Assembly: GCF_019578655.1 (NCBI RefSeq)
Contig: NC_063258.1
Location: 10,048,802 to 10,112,801, forward strand
Reading direction: 5' to 3'
Length of the DNA stretch: 64,000 nucleotides
Source: Ricinus communis
Taxonomy: Eukaryota > Streptophyta > Magnoliopsida > Malpighiales > Euphorbiaceae
Shown here: positions 1 to 10,985 of the stretch, piece by piece
Layout: every line of letters begins with the position of its first letter
How positions within the stretch are numbered: position 1 is the first letter of the stretch
Made by a program: the position numbers and the translations under genes
The notes under the pieces: model-generated
Seen by the model: the letters and a program-made list of their open reading frames with translations, nothing else
Database searches by the model: none
Told to the model about the DNA's origin: nothing

Positions 1-209
1 TAAAATAAACCCTAGAAGACAACTAATAGGAAAAAGACTATTCTGCCCTAAATAAACTTAATAAAACTAAACCAAGGTCGACAAGCATATTTCAGCCTTA
101 ATTGGTTCTTCATGGGCTTGTGCCTCTAATAGATTGAATAAAGCCCAATCTTGATGCTCCTTAATAGTTATAGATCTTGAGCCTTTAAATGAACTCTCCT
201 TGCTAGCTC
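1..209 (-). other. C1 3' untranslated region / LTR edge
   Basis: No coding sequence is visible. The stretch follows the pol C-terminus in the minus-strand sense and shares short GGGCTT/AAGCCC-rich phrases with the 3' ends of the other chromovirus copies near 26600-26960 and 36250-36400. It is therefore read as 3' UTR running into the LTR. No LTR boundary can be fixed because the window starts here. Confidence 0.45.
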
Positions 210-1576
210 AATCTTGTATATAATCATTTAAGGCTTGTTGCAACTTCTTGACTCTAGACCTAGTTATTGGGCCTTATGGTAAGCTTAGCCCATCTTTAGT
301 ATCCTTAGCTTTCCTTGCGTGCTCCTCATCAAGCCCATCATCTTCAAGCTTTTGTTGTGCTAGCCCATCTGTAGCATTCCCTCCTTTTGAATGATTCTTC
401 CATGACTCAAGCTCATCATCTACATAAAAAAGGAGTTAGATCAACAATATTAAAAGTACCACTTACATTATACTCATCTTGTAAGTCTATCTTGTATGCA
501 TTTTAATTGATCTTCTTAAGAACCTGAAACGGACTAGCACCCCTTGGATTCAATTTCGACTTTCTTTGGTTTGGAAACCTTTCCTTTCGAAAATAGAGCT
601 GAATCTAATCACTAGGCTTGAACACAACTTTCTTTCTTCCTTTGCTTACCCTTTCGTCTATCCTTTCGTTTTGCTTCTGAATCCTATCTTTCACTTGTTT
701 GTGCATCTTCTTCACTAAATCTGCCTTGGAAACACCTTCAATACTAACAAGCTTATTAATAGGCAAATGAATGAAATCAATTGGAGATAAGAGATTAAAG
801 CGATACACTATCTCAAATGGTGAAGTATGTGTAGTGCTATGAACAACCCTATTATAAGCAAATTCCACATATGGCAGTAAATCTTCCCAAGACTTAAAAT
901 TCCTAGAAATTAAAGCATGAAGCAATTGCACCAAGGTTCTATTGACTACCTCAGTTTGACCATCTATTTATGGATGGCATGTAGTAGAAAATAATAAGTT
1001 AGTGCCTAATTTCGCCCACAATGCACGCCAAAAATGACTCAAAAATTTCACATGCCTATCACTAACAATGGTCTTAGGTACACCATGCAAACATACCACT
1101 TCCTTAAAAAATAATTCAGCAATATGACATGCATCATTTTTTTTATGACAAGGAATGAAATGAGCCATCTTACTAAATCTATCCACAATAACAAATATGC
1201 TATCTCTACCCTTCCTAATTCTAGGCAAACCAAGTACAAAATCCATAGATAAATCACTCCAAGACATATCAAGAACGGGTAAAGGTGCATATAACTCATG
1301 GGATTTCAATTTGGATTTAGCCTGCATGCAAACAACACATTTATTACAAACCCTTTGTACATCTCGTTTCATGCCAGGCCAAAAGAAATGCTCCAAAATA
1401 ATATCGTAGGTCTTACTTATCTCAAAGTGACCCATTAATCCACCACCGTGTGCCTCCTTAATCAATAACATATGCAAAGAGCAATTTAGCCCACATAATG
1501 AGTTTTTCTTAAATAAAAACCTTCCAAACACATAGAACTCATCAAAGGCAACTCCATTATTACACACATCATACAC
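210..1576 (-). pseudogene. C1 integrase and pol C-terminus, broken
   Basis: This encoded the integrase that inserts the retrotransposon cDNA. An N-terminal HHCC zinc finger is visible at about 1320-1460: two His in HGGGLMGH, then Cys in CNKCVVC. The catalytic core follows with the first Asp in MDFVLGLP and the second in SDRH, where most relatives have SDRD. An in-frame TAA at about 968 (after CHP, before IDGQTE) separates this from the segment carrying the catalytic Glu in GQTE. The frame then reopens from 934 to 605. A further broken stretch to about 215 ends with GPITRSRVKK, a recognisable pol tail. At least three stops make it non-functional. Confidence 0.85.
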
Positions 1577-2255
1577 TTTTGCCGAAATCTAAATCATCAA
1601 CATACAAGTCTTTTATATACTCAAATCCTAATAACTTAGAATCAAGAGTATTAAGAAGTGCATAACTTCGAGATAAAGCATCAGTAACCACATTTTCCTT
1701 ACCTTTCTTATATTTGATCACGTATAGAAAGGTCTCAATGAATTCCATCCACTTTGCATGCCTTCGATTCAGCTTGTCTCGTCCTTTGAAACACTTCAAA
1801 AATTCATGATCTATGTGTATTACAAACTTGTTGAGCAACGAATAATGTTGCCAAGTTTGCAATGCACGAAGCAATGCATATAGCTCCTTATCAAATGTTG
1901 GGTATCCCAATGCTGCCCTATTCAATTTCTCACTAAAGTAACATATGGGCCTTCCCTCTTGCATCAAAATAGCCCCTACTCCACTGCCACTAGCATCATA
2001 TTCAATCTCAAAGGTCTTGTCAAAGTTAGGTAAAACCAATAAAGGTGCATTACACAATTTATCTTTAAGTAAATTAAATGCATGTTCTTGTGCATCACCC
2101 CAATGAAACTCAACATTCTTTTTCACTATCTCATTTAATGGTGCGTCTAAGCTACTAAAGTCCCTAATGAACCGCCAAACCATGGAAACATCTAACTTGG
2201 CTAATGTTCTGAGGTGTCGGTCATTCTTTGATAGCTTTAACCTTTTCTTCAGCAA
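1577..2255 (-). pseudogene. C1 RNase H domain and RT end
   Basis: An open stretch of 228 codons encodes the RT connection and RNase H, which removes RNA from the RNA:DNA hybrid during reverse transcription. Visible motifs are [12 protein letters not shown] (first acidic residue), [12 protein letters not shown] (Glu) and HIDHEFLK (Asp), followed by the VTDALSRS spacer that precedes integrase. It overlaps the downstream end of the RT fragment in another frame, so a frameshift near 2221-2255 separates the two. Confidence 0.85.
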
Positions 2256-2790
2256 CCTCTAAATCATACGAACGTACTACGAAGCCAAGAAAAATGACTC
2301 GATCTAAACAAAAACTACACATTTTAAGATTGGCAAACAACCTCTCCTTCCTAAGAACTTCTAAGACACATCTAACATGAAAAACATGGTTATCAAGATT
2401 CTTAGAATAAATCAAGATGTCATCAAAATATACAATACAAATTCACCGAGAAATTCACGCAATACATGGTTCATTAATATCATGAATGTACTAGGTGCAT
2501 TTGTTAACCTAAATGGAATAACTAACCGCTCATATAGACCGTATTTCTTGAAAGCTTTTGTCCACTAATCCCTAGTATTCATGCGAATTTGATAATACCC
2601 ACTTCGTAAATCTATCTTAGTAAAAAGACATGCACCATGCAGCTTATCAAGCATATCATCTAACTTAGGGATAGGATGACAATACTTTACAGTTATTTTG
2701 TTAATTGCATGGCAGTCTACACATTCTCCACGTGCCATCCTTTTTTGGAACCAAATTTACTAGAACCGCACAAGGACTTAAGCTCTCACG
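2221..2790 (-). pseudogene. C1 reverse transcriptase, frameshifted
   Basis: The minus strand reads through the RT fingers and palm in more than one frame. In order one sees a [22 protein letters not shown] stretch (about 2690-2750), [14 protein letters not shown] (about 2590-2640), LTNAPSTFM (about 2490-2520) and the catalytic YFDD box at 2419-2430 followed by ILIYSKN. A stop (TAG) lies inside the palm near 2570. The remaining open piece is 64 codons long (2415-2221). Confidence 0.85.
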
Positions 2791-3600
2791 CACATACCCT
2801 TTTGCCATTAGCTCATCCACTTAACATTGAAGCTCCTTTTCTTCCTCAGGATTGCATCGATAGGCTAGCCTATCTGGTATGGCAGCCCCTGACACAAAGT
2901 CGATTTGATGTTCTATACCCCTTTCTAGTTGTAAATCCGTTGGCATTTTTTATGGAAAAACATCATCAAACTCTTGTTAAAGGTTAGCAAACATACTCGG
3001 CAAGAAAAGATCAAAGTCAGTAGTGTTCAAATATACATATGTTTAAGTAACCAAAAACACTACTCTATCGATATGTAATGCATGCCTAATCTCACCTTCC
3101 TACAATAAACTACCTCTTTTCAGTTTAGATTGCTCACTTGCTTGATTACCACTATCTTTACCATTCTTGGGTGGTTGAATAACACCCTTGGCATTTTTAG
3201 TGTCAACCATTTCTTTCTCTAATTTACTTTGGTCATCATGCACTTCCTTGAGAGAAAAAGGTGTCAATGTAACTTTTCTCCTTCCTTCAGAAAAATATAC
3301 CTATTAAGAAAGGCATCATGATGAGCTTTTCTATCAAATTGCCCTGGTTTACCTAACAAGATATGGCCTGCATGCATTGGCACTACATCACATAGCACCT
3401 CATATGTGTATCTACCTATTGTGAAGGGTACAATAACTTGCTTATTCACCTTAATCTCACCATAATTGTTAAGCCATATATAGTCTAGGATGAGGTATGA
3501 AGTTCAATCCTAGTTAGCAACATTAGTACAACTTCCACTGTCAATGATAAGGATACAAGTCTTACCTTGTACATGGCACCTGGTGTGGAAAATATTGTCC
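2791..3600 (-). pseudogene. C1 protease and PR-RT linker, broken
   Basis: The aspartic protease cleaves the gag-pol polyprotein. The active-site triad Asp-Ser-Gly lies in IIDSGSCTNVA at 3534-3542. After two stops the protease continues as an open 61-codon piece (3449-3264) with VPFTIGRY, LCDVVPMHAGHILLG and FDRKAHHDAFLNRY. From about 3260 to 2791 the linker to RT is Lys/Glu-rich and full of stops, and little else can be said about it. Confidence 0.8.
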
Positions 3601-4812
3601 CTTTGCTGCTGCATATCATCATCATCCTTCATTTGCGCACTGAATATACACCTAGCAACCAAAATATCACCCCTCATTAGCTCTTCAACACCATCATCAT
3701 AGCATTCTCCTAATTGTGGAATTTCGTCCTCTTAATTGTCACTACCCTCACTTTTGAATTAAATCTCACCATGCTCTCTAACCACCATAGCTCGCCTATT
3801 TGGACATTGGGAAGCAATGTGTCCATTTCCTAAGGACTTAATGCACTTAATGTCTTTGTTTCTGCTTTTGTTCAATAAGGGTTTAGTTTGTACTTTGGTG
3901 TTCGAACTCCCTTTTGCTTTGTTATCCTACAAAACATATTTGTTATCATCCTATTTACCTCCTTTCTAAGAGCTATTCTAATTCAGTTTAGAACTAGAAC
4001 TACCCTTAAAGTCATTCTTTGCTGGCCATCTTGGTTTGAGTTATTTTTCCACTTTGATGGCAATGTGCACCATCTCATCAATCTCCACATAATGTTGTAA
4101 CTCAATCCTATCAGCAAATTTTTTATTTAACCCTCTAAGAAAACATGTCGTTATGGCTTCTCTATCCTCCACTAAGCCTAGCCTAGTCATCAACATCTCC
4201 ATTTCCTTAAAATAATCTTCAGCACTCTTTGTACCTTGCCTTAAGTATTGAAGTCTTTGATGCAACTCCCTTTCGTGATGTAAAGGTACATATCTCTTCT
4301 TCATAATATTCTTAAGAGCCACCCAATTGTTAATTGGCTCTTCCATGTTTCTTCTCCTATTCACTATCATCTGCTCATACCATATAATAGCATAGTCACT
4401 AAAATGGCTAACCACCAATCTCATCCGCTTCTCATCTGAAAAATTATGATAATCAAGGCCCTTTTTCCCAGTTTAAAAAGGCTTCAGGGTTAGATTTACT
4501 TGCAAAGCTGGGTATCCGAAGTTTGATATTACCCAGGTTTCGATTAACATTATCATTACCATATACCCATTAGCACCATAATTGCCACCACCTCTACCAA
4601 AGTTAGGGTTTCGCCTAGCTCCTACACCCACACCATAATTTACACTTTATCCTCCTCTACTAGCTCCTATGAACGCAGGGTTATCATGATCCTCTTAAAG
4701 TTGACCATAATATCTATCATTTCTAATAGGTTCTTATCTACGATCACCTTGCCCTACATCCACTCCAACATTGTGCCTATTATCATTATTCCCTCCAAGT
4801 GCGGCAATTTGA
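3601..4812 (-). pseudogene. C1 gag, broken and truncated
   Basis: Gag forms the virus-like particle. The N-terminal part in view (4812-4440) is Gly/Arg/Asn-rich, with GARRNPNFGRGGGNYGAN. It then reads toward the capsid core, which is open over 127 codons at 4424-4041: DYAIIWYEQM, RRRNMEEPINNW, YFKEMEMLMTRLG, EDREAITTCFLRGLNKK. A CCHC-type zinc knuckle follows at about 3783-3860 (DIKCIKSLGNGHIASQCP), where the second zinc-binding Cys is replaced by Ser. The 5' end is cut at 4812 by the joined LTR fragment, so the start codon is missing. Confidence 0.85.
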
Positions 4813-5010
4813 TAAGTGCTTTAGCAATTTTAGATCAATTTCGGGCGAAAACGGATTGAATAAGAAACTTTGTGACCTTGGGTTGACTTTTGGAAAGTCA
4901 ACACGACTCGTGTTGGATCCTGTGCAGAAATTCCAAACGGTGTAGCTTAAGCACTTTCAAGCATCACATTTTTCGAGGATACCACGCCCTAGAGCACGGC
5001 ACGACATAAG
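4813..5010 (+). repeat. LTR1 fragment, left edge of duplicated block A
   Basis: It begins with GTGCTTTAGCAATTTTAG and matches LTR1 (compare 5559-5740, 48247-48430 and 61418-61600), including TTGGGTTGACTTTTGGAAAG and the Athila LTR phrase around CACGACTCGTGTTGGATCC. It lacks the first 140 or so bases of the LTR and everything past about 5010. Confidence 0.8.
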
Positions 5011-5145
5011 TTATTTAAGGGTCCTGTTGGGAATTATAGTTTTTTTTGCTTGATTAGGTAAATGATCCTTGGTGAAGACATCAACATTGAATATGGTTTG
5101 GCACAAGTTAGCCATGTTCATATCAATCTATCGAAAACAACACGA
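5011..5145. other. Unassigned spacer shared by blocks A and B
   Basis: Short non-coding stretch containing GCTTGATTAGGTAAATGATC and GTGAAGACATCAACATTGAA. The same stretch recurs at about 48430-48545 in the same context, between the LTR1 fragment and the reversed R1 fragment. I do not recognise it. Confidence 0.5.
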
Positions 5146-5421
5146 GTTCTCGTCTTGCTTGATCATTAAGGTAATCCCCAATGCCACCTATCAAGATTGT
5201 TAATTGCACTCCTATGCTTGCTTACGTCAATCCTTATATGTCATTAGGAGTCGTCATCCTTAAAGAAGTAAGGAATGATGGATATCCCAATAGTGCAAAT
5301 CATGAATAAGAATATTTAGGTGTGCCTCGGTTCTCGTTGTTCTCTCTTTTCTCTAAAAGATTCGTCCATGATTATTCAGAAAATGATATCAATACTCGAT
5401 CAACTACTTTTCTTTCTTTGT
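5146..5421 (-). repeat. R1 repeat fragment, reversed
   Basis: Reverse-complement match to the first third of the 1-kb repeat R1 (compare 18760-19010): from the right, the GATCGAG, GATATCA, AATGAT and AATCTTTTAGAG stretch, the GAGGCAC phrase and the CTCCATCATTCC phrase. Athila copy A starts directly at its right edge, so LTR1 appears to have inserted into R1 here. Confidence 0.75.
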
Positions 5422-6896
5422 TGATATGCATAGTTTTACACATATTTGCTGACATATTATTACAAATTTTCTTAGCATTTATTATGTTTTTATTCCAAGA
5501 TCACCCGTGTTTTGTGTCCTTTCGTGTTTCAGGAGATTTTATAGGTCCATCATCAGTGCTTTAGCAATTTTAGATCAATTTCGTGCGAAAAACGGATTGA
5601 ATAAGAAACTTTGTGACCTTGGGTTGACTTTTGGAAAGTCAACACGACTCGTGTTGGATCCCATGCATAAATTCCAGACGATGTAGCTTAAGCACTTTGA
5701 AGCAGCACGTTTTCCGTGGATACCACGCCTTAGAGCACGACACGTGTAGGTTAACACGGGCCAAAACATGGCCCGTGTTTGCTAACATGGGGAAGAAAAC
5801 AGGCATGCTAGATTCAGTTCATTCTATCAGTTGGAGTCCAACACGGCCCGTATTGGGGGACACAGTTAGAACACACTCGTCATTGCATAATAAATAAAAA
5901 GAGCAAGCCAAAAAGAGAAAAGAGAGTTCTGGATCAGTGATTTTGATTTTTGGTCTTTCATTGTAATTTTGCTAGAGGTGTTGCCAGGCATTTCAGGGGC
6001 TTTCAGGAAACTGATTCCACCTTGGAACGTCAGATTCGTGATATGGATTTTAGATTGAAGATTGATGAGGAGTTTGTAGCAAAGCTGTTCATCCAATTCT
6101 AGGAAAAGGGTGTATATGCCTCAATTTCTTTGTTCTTTCATTGTAACTGAATTCCTATTTGCTTTAGACATGAACATGTATAGCTAGATTGGTTGAACCC
6201 ATTGGGGTTCCTTGCTATGTTGGCTTTATACTGAATTATTGAGATTGTTTGAGTTTCCTTTCTTGTATTCTTTTTGCAATTAATAATATAAATCTAGTTT
6301 TTGTTACATTGATTGTATTGATTAGTATTCATAGAATTCTTTTATCAATTGAGAAATTGTTATTTAGTTCGGAAATTTAATTACAAAAACAGGTTAATTT
6401 TTACTTAGAGGTAAGGTTAATTAATTTTACGGATTAAGAATTAACAAAGCTTAATAGAGGTGCATTAAAACTTAAGGCTTACTTAATAATCAATCGTTAG
6501 GAAGAGATTCTAACTTTAGGTTCTGAGGTTTAGGAATTCGGTTGTCTCGAGAGGAAAACCGAATTCAGTTTAGAATTGTCCATGGGTAGCATAACCGTAT
6601 TCAATAATCTATTATCTTTTGTTTAATAGCCAACTAGTCTAGGTCCTCTTTGGGTTTGCTTTCTTGTCTTGATTATTCTATTTGCTCATTCATTCTCACA
6701 TTACACTTAGAATTTAGTTTTTAGTAAATCTAGAAACCTCTATTATTAATTTTAGGCTAGAAAAAAAAGAACGAAGTAGTAACTCTAGGATTTCACTTTC
6801 ATGAGGGATACAAATATTTTTAATACTTGCCATTGTGCTAGGCTGCATCAATAGGTTCATTGTCTTAGTTGTAGTTGCATAAGCATATGTGCATCA
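5422..6896 (+). repeat. 5' LTR of copy A (LTR1)
   Basis: Starts TGATATGCATAG and ends TATGTGCATCA, giving short inverted ends TGAT...ATCA. The end sits a few bases before the PBS. The start agrees with the start of the 3' LTR of copy B (61281, after a polypurine-like stretch) and with the edge of the reversed copy at 33403. About 5735-5880 carries clustered ACACGG/CCGTGT palindromes, followed by an AT-rich TATA-like stretch (5886-5898) that is the likely promoter region. The length of 1475 bp is usual for Athila LTRs. Confidence 0.85.
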
Positions 6897-6902
6897 AGTT
6901 TT

Positions 6903-6920
6903 TGGCACTATTGTCGGGGA
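6903..6920 (+). other. Primer binding site, tRNA-Asp type, copy A
   Basis: TGGCACTATTGTCGGGGA lies six bases after the LTR. It is a mutated form of the complement of the 3' end of plant tRNA-Asp (GTC), TGGCGCCGTTGCCGGGGA, with three differences. This is the primer used by Athila-type elements for minus-strand DNA synthesis. Confidence 0.85.
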
Positions 6921-7051
6921 ATCTTCGTTTGAAAACTAAAGTGAAATTTGCTATTTGTTACTTTAGCCATATTTCTTTTCTGCTTTTGTCATTTACTTTT
7001 TATTCATTTATTTGTTTGGTTTGTTGCTGCCTTGTTCATTTCAGATAGTTT
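6921..7051 (+). other. Untranslated leader of copy A
   Basis: T-rich sequence between PBS and gag with no open frame. A TTTCAG just before the gag ATG resembles a splice acceptor, but no function is shown. Confidence 0.5.
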
Positions 7052-8690
7052 ATGCCCAGGAGTTCTAATCCTGCACTAGTAGACCCTCTGCCCGAGCTAG
7101 AGCAATCCTTCAAGCAGCTTAGGAAGTAATTAGACGTAGAGGAGGAGGAGCAGATTGAGATTCTTGTCTATACACCAGTAGACATGGCAGACGATAATAA
7201 CAACATCGCTGAAGCAAACAGGACGATGTACGAGTTTGCTAGACCTTCCTTGTAGGGGACGCACACTAGTATATTGAGGCCATTTATTGCAGCGAACAAT
7301 TTTGAAATTAAGCCAAATGTCATTCAGATGGTGCGGTATGCAGTTTGGGGCTTGCCCGATGAAGATCCTAATGCCCGTAAGTGAATTTTTGGAGATTTGT
7401 GATACCTTCAAGATAAATGGGACTACCGATGATGCCATTCGGCTTAGGTTATTCCCATTTTCCTTGAGGTAAAGCGAAAGATGGCTCTGATCCACTACAC
7501 TGCTCAATCACGAGAGTTGTTTGGTGAGAAATTTCTTCTTTTATGCGGTTTGATAATGAGAGCATGTATGATGCGTGGGAGGTACAAGTGTACTTTTGAT
7601 GGCATGAACTCGACCTGGCGAGAGGTACAAGGACCTCCGTGATAGTATAAGGCAGCATGAACTCAGGCCGGGACAAGACGGGAGTGGTGAACCAAGTAGA
7701 TTCTACATCAATCTTAGCGTACCAAGGTGGAGTTTTTAGCCAAGAAGATCGACTAGCTCCATAACGATCCAGACAATGACTTCTGGTTTTATGGTGGTCT
7801 CGACTACAATCACGAATGCAAGAGGTATGTTTGCTTCTTCTTTATCTTCTTCTTCTACTGACCATGAATAGCTTGATTATGTAGGAAATGCACCCAGGCA
7901 GCAGAATAACCCGTACAACAACATATATAACCTAAGGTAGAGAAACTATCCCAACTTCGGCTGGCAAAATAACAATATCTAGGGTCCACCAAGATTTCTA
8001 ATCAGAGTTGCACAAAGAATGGCAACCCCATAATAACAGATTATTCTCCTTCAACTATCTCGGAACCGTGAGAAGAAGCCCAATTTAGAGAAGTTGATGA
8101 TGAAGTTTGTGTCCACTTTAGAGAACATGTTTCAGTAGAAGGACATAACTCTTAGAAATCAACAAGCCTCCATACAGAATTTGGAGAATCAGATAGGCCA
8201 GATTTCTAATATGTTGGGTACGAGAGATAGCCGAGGGGCTTTATGACGCCCAAGACCACAAAGTCAAACTCGAGGAAGCATGTCAAGGTTTTCACCTTGA
8301 GATAAGGTAAGCGAGTTAGCTAGCTCTTTACCTATGGCGATTATGATCTTTCTTTGTCTGCAGCAAGCTAAATGAGCCACCAGAACCGAGGATAAGAAGA
8401 AGAGTCCTGTGAGAGAATACTGGCCTTAATTCCATATCCCGCTAGGTTAAAGCAGATAAGGTTGATCAACAGTTTGGTAAATTTTTGGATTTATTTAAGC
8501 AGTTGAGGATTAACCTACCTTTTCAGGAGGCTATATTATGATGCCTGTGTATACAAAATTCGTGAAAGAGATTCTAAGTAACAAAAGGAAGCTCGGAGGA
8601 CTTAGGAATAGTGACTAAATGAGGAGTGCTCGACCATTCTTGAAACAATTTCGCCCGATGAAGGCGTGATCCGGGGAGTTTTACTGTTCC
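7052..8690 (+). pseudogene. Copy A gag, broken
   Basis: Chosen start is the ATG at 7052, which opens MPRSSNPALVDPLPELEQ and matches copy B at 50058. The capsid region follows from 7270 (FIAANNFEIKP, then WGLPDEDPNA and FLEICDTFKINGTTDDAIRL in neighbouring frames, 7378-7447). The later part (about 7880-8060) has the Asn/Gln/Trp-rich repeats of Athila gag. Frames change repeatedly, and stops include a TAG at 7253 where the related copy context suggests CAG. Gag would form the particle shell; this copy cannot. Confidence 0.8.
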
Positions 8691-9300
8691 CTGTACGCTT
8701 GGTGATTTGTATATTAGTGATGCTTTAGCTGATTTAGGACCTAGCATCAATTTAATGCCTAGCAGTTTGTTTGAAAAATTAGATTTGAGTGAGCCAAAAC
8801 CTACTAGGATGAGCGTACAGTTAGCGGATAGGACTATGAAATTTCCTAAGGGAATAGTTGAGGATGTACTTGTTAAGGTAGAAAACCTGTTGATTTTGTT
8901 GTTTTGGATATGGAGGGTGAGAGTAGTGTCCCTTTAATCATAGGTAGACCTTTCCTTGCAACATCTAGGGTTGTTATAGATGTGTGTGATGGGAAGTTAC
9001 AGCTTAGAGTAGGTGATAAGACTATTACCTTTGACCTTAGCACTTCTATGAGACATTCACTTGACCATAATGATACTGTATACTCTGTGGATGTTGTGGA
9101 TGATATTATGGGGTCTTAATTGAAAGAGATATTACTTGATGATCCTTTGTAGGTAGCATTATAGGCTGAGGATGAGGAGGAGTTGTCCAATGAGGATGTG
9201 TTGGGACAACTTGCTTGTTTGCTGGCTAGTGAGCGTAGCAGGTCTGCTAACCATTTTGTTGATATTGATAAGTTAGGGGTGCGGTGAGACCTTCATGAGG
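8691..9300 (+). pseudogene. Copy A protease region
   Basis: The aspartic protease core is readable in two overlapping frames. The first, from 8707, has YISDALADLGPSINLMPSSL, with Asp-Leu-Gly at 8731-8739 as the catalytic triad in the form usual for Athila. The second, from 8904, has [20 protein letters not shown] and [21 protein letters not shown] frameshift near 8900 separates them. TAG stops at 9150 and 9162 replace CAG seen in the related sequence at 28260-28300. The C-terminal part to 9300 is Glu/Asp-rich. Confidence 0.85.
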
Positions 9301-10421
9301 CCACCGAAATTGAGACCTTCACTATTTAGATGAGGCGGAGAGGCGTATGAGAAGACTTTGGCCTCTTTCAGGAAGTACCCTGAGGCCTTTGCATACAAGA
9401 TTGCATACATTCTTGGAATTAACCCCAGCTATTGTTAGCATAATATCCTGATGGAGGATAGTTATAGGCTAGTGATACAGCCACAACGACGATTGAACTC
9501 GAACATGATGGAAGTAGTCAAGAAGAAGGCAATTAAACTTCTGGATGTAGGTTTGATTTACCTTTTTTCTGACAGCACTTGAGTTATTCCTGTGCAGGTT
9601 GTGCCCAAGAAGGAGGTATGACGGTGGTCAAGAATGAGAAGGATGAGCTGATACCGACTAAGACGGTAATTGGTTTATGAATTTGCATTGATTACAGGAG
9701 GCTCAATGATGCAACTCGGAAGGACCATTTTTCCCTTCCTTTTATTGACCAGATGTTAGAGCGTTTATCAGGGCATATGTTTTATTGCTTTCTTGACGGC
9801 TTTTCAAGTTATTTTCAGATTCCCAATGCACCTGAGGACCAAGAGAAAATCACTTTCACTTGCCTCTATGGTACGTTCACTTACAAGAGGATGCCATTCA
9901 GATTGTGCAATGCACCTGCTACTTTCCAGAGGTGTATGATGGCAATCTTTCATGACATGATTGAAGAATCCATGGAGGTGTTCATGGATGATTTCTCTGT
10001 ATTTGGTTACTCTTTCTCCCATTGTTTGCTTAATTTAGAGCATATATTTGCATGCTCTATAGAAGCTAACCTTGTGTTGAATAGGAAAAAGTGCCCTTTT
10101 ATAGTGAGAGAGGGTATTGTGCTAGGGCATAAAATTTCACTTGCCGAGATGGAGGTAGATAGAGCTAAGGTAGAGACCATTGCTAAGTTGCCATCCCCTA
10201 GCTCGGTTAAAGCTGTTAGGAGTTTCCTTGGTCATGCAGGTTTTTATAGAAGGTTCATTAAGGACTTTTCTAATCTTGCTAGACCTTTGACACAATTGCT
10301 TGTAAAAAATATTCCATTTATATTTTCTGATGACTGTTTGCAGGCCTTTGAGTTACTTAAAGAGAAATTAACTACAACCCCTATATGGTTTCACCTAAAT
10401 AGGGGCTGCCTTTTGAGCTAA
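9301..10421 (+). pseudogene. Copy A reverse transcriptase
   Basis: The 5' part (9301-9750) has frameshifts but shows the RT N-terminal phrases, including VVPKKE at about 9600 and a CIDYRRLNDATRKDHF-like stretch at 9690-9730. From 9753 a 222-codon open piece carries the palm: FLDGFSSYFQIP, TFTCLYGTFTYKRMPF, LCNAPATFQRCMMAIF and the catalytic FMDDF at 9981-9995. It continues into the thumb with SFLGHAGFYRRFIKDFS. It is the longest open stretch in the window and the best preserved domain of this element. Confidence 0.9.
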
Positions 10422-10985
10422 TGTGTGATGCTAGTGATTTTACAGTTGGAGCTGTTCTAATATAGAGGATTGATAATAAGTTCTAATCTATTTATTATGC
10501 TAGCAAGACATTGACAGATGCCTAGGAGCACTATACCACTACTGAGAAGGAGTTGCTTGCTGTGGTATATGTGTTCGAAAAATTTTGCTCATACTTGGTG
10601 CTATCCAAGGCCGTGGTCTAAATGGATCATTCGACATTAAGGTACTTGTTTGGAAAGCATGATGCTAAGCTGAGACTCATTCGTTGGATTTTACTTTTGC
10701 AGGAATTCGACATTGAGATCATTTGGGGATAAGAAGGATGCAGAGAACTTGGTCACAGATCATCTTCGAGATTAGAGAACACGAGCCTAGATGCAGTTAA
10801 TGAAAGGGCTATTCATGACAGTTTTCTAGATGAGTACTTATGCTCTATTTAGGTATCTTCGGATGTCCCTTGGTTTTCCAATTTTTTAAATTACTTGGTT
10901 GCAAAGGTCTTACTAAAGGGTATGACATTTTAGCAAAAGAAGAAATTCTTTACTGATTTAAAGTACTACATTTGGGAAGACCCTT
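10422..10985 (+). pseudogene. Copy A RNase H, broken
   Basis: After a frameshift at about 10410 the RNase H reads ELMCDASDFTVGAVL, YYASKTLTDA, TEKELLAVVYVFEKF and [20 protein letters not shown]. Stops interrupt it, including TAG at 10463 and 10523 at positions where CAG or CCAG would be expected. The 10523 stop is shared with copy B, so it predates their divergence or arose twice. The rest to 10985 is the spacer before integrase. Confidence 0.85.

Larger units (their letters stand above)
1..4812 (-). mobile_element. Chromovirus C1 (CRM-like Ty3/gypsy), degenerate
   Basis: Reading the minus strand from right to left gives gag, zinc knuckle, protease, reverse transcriptase, RNase H, integrase and a pol C-terminal tail, which is the Ty3/gypsy order. 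The integrase and gag wording is close to plant chromoviruses, most likely the CRM clade, but clade assignment from reading alone is tentative. Several stops and frameshifts break it. The right edge is a sharp junction at about 4812, where gag stops in its N-terminal part and an Athila LTR fragment begins. The left edge runs out of the window. Confidence 0.85.

Noticed and set aside
9804..10022. Minus-strand frame opposite the RT palm
   Set aside because: Antisense shadow of the well-supported RT domain.
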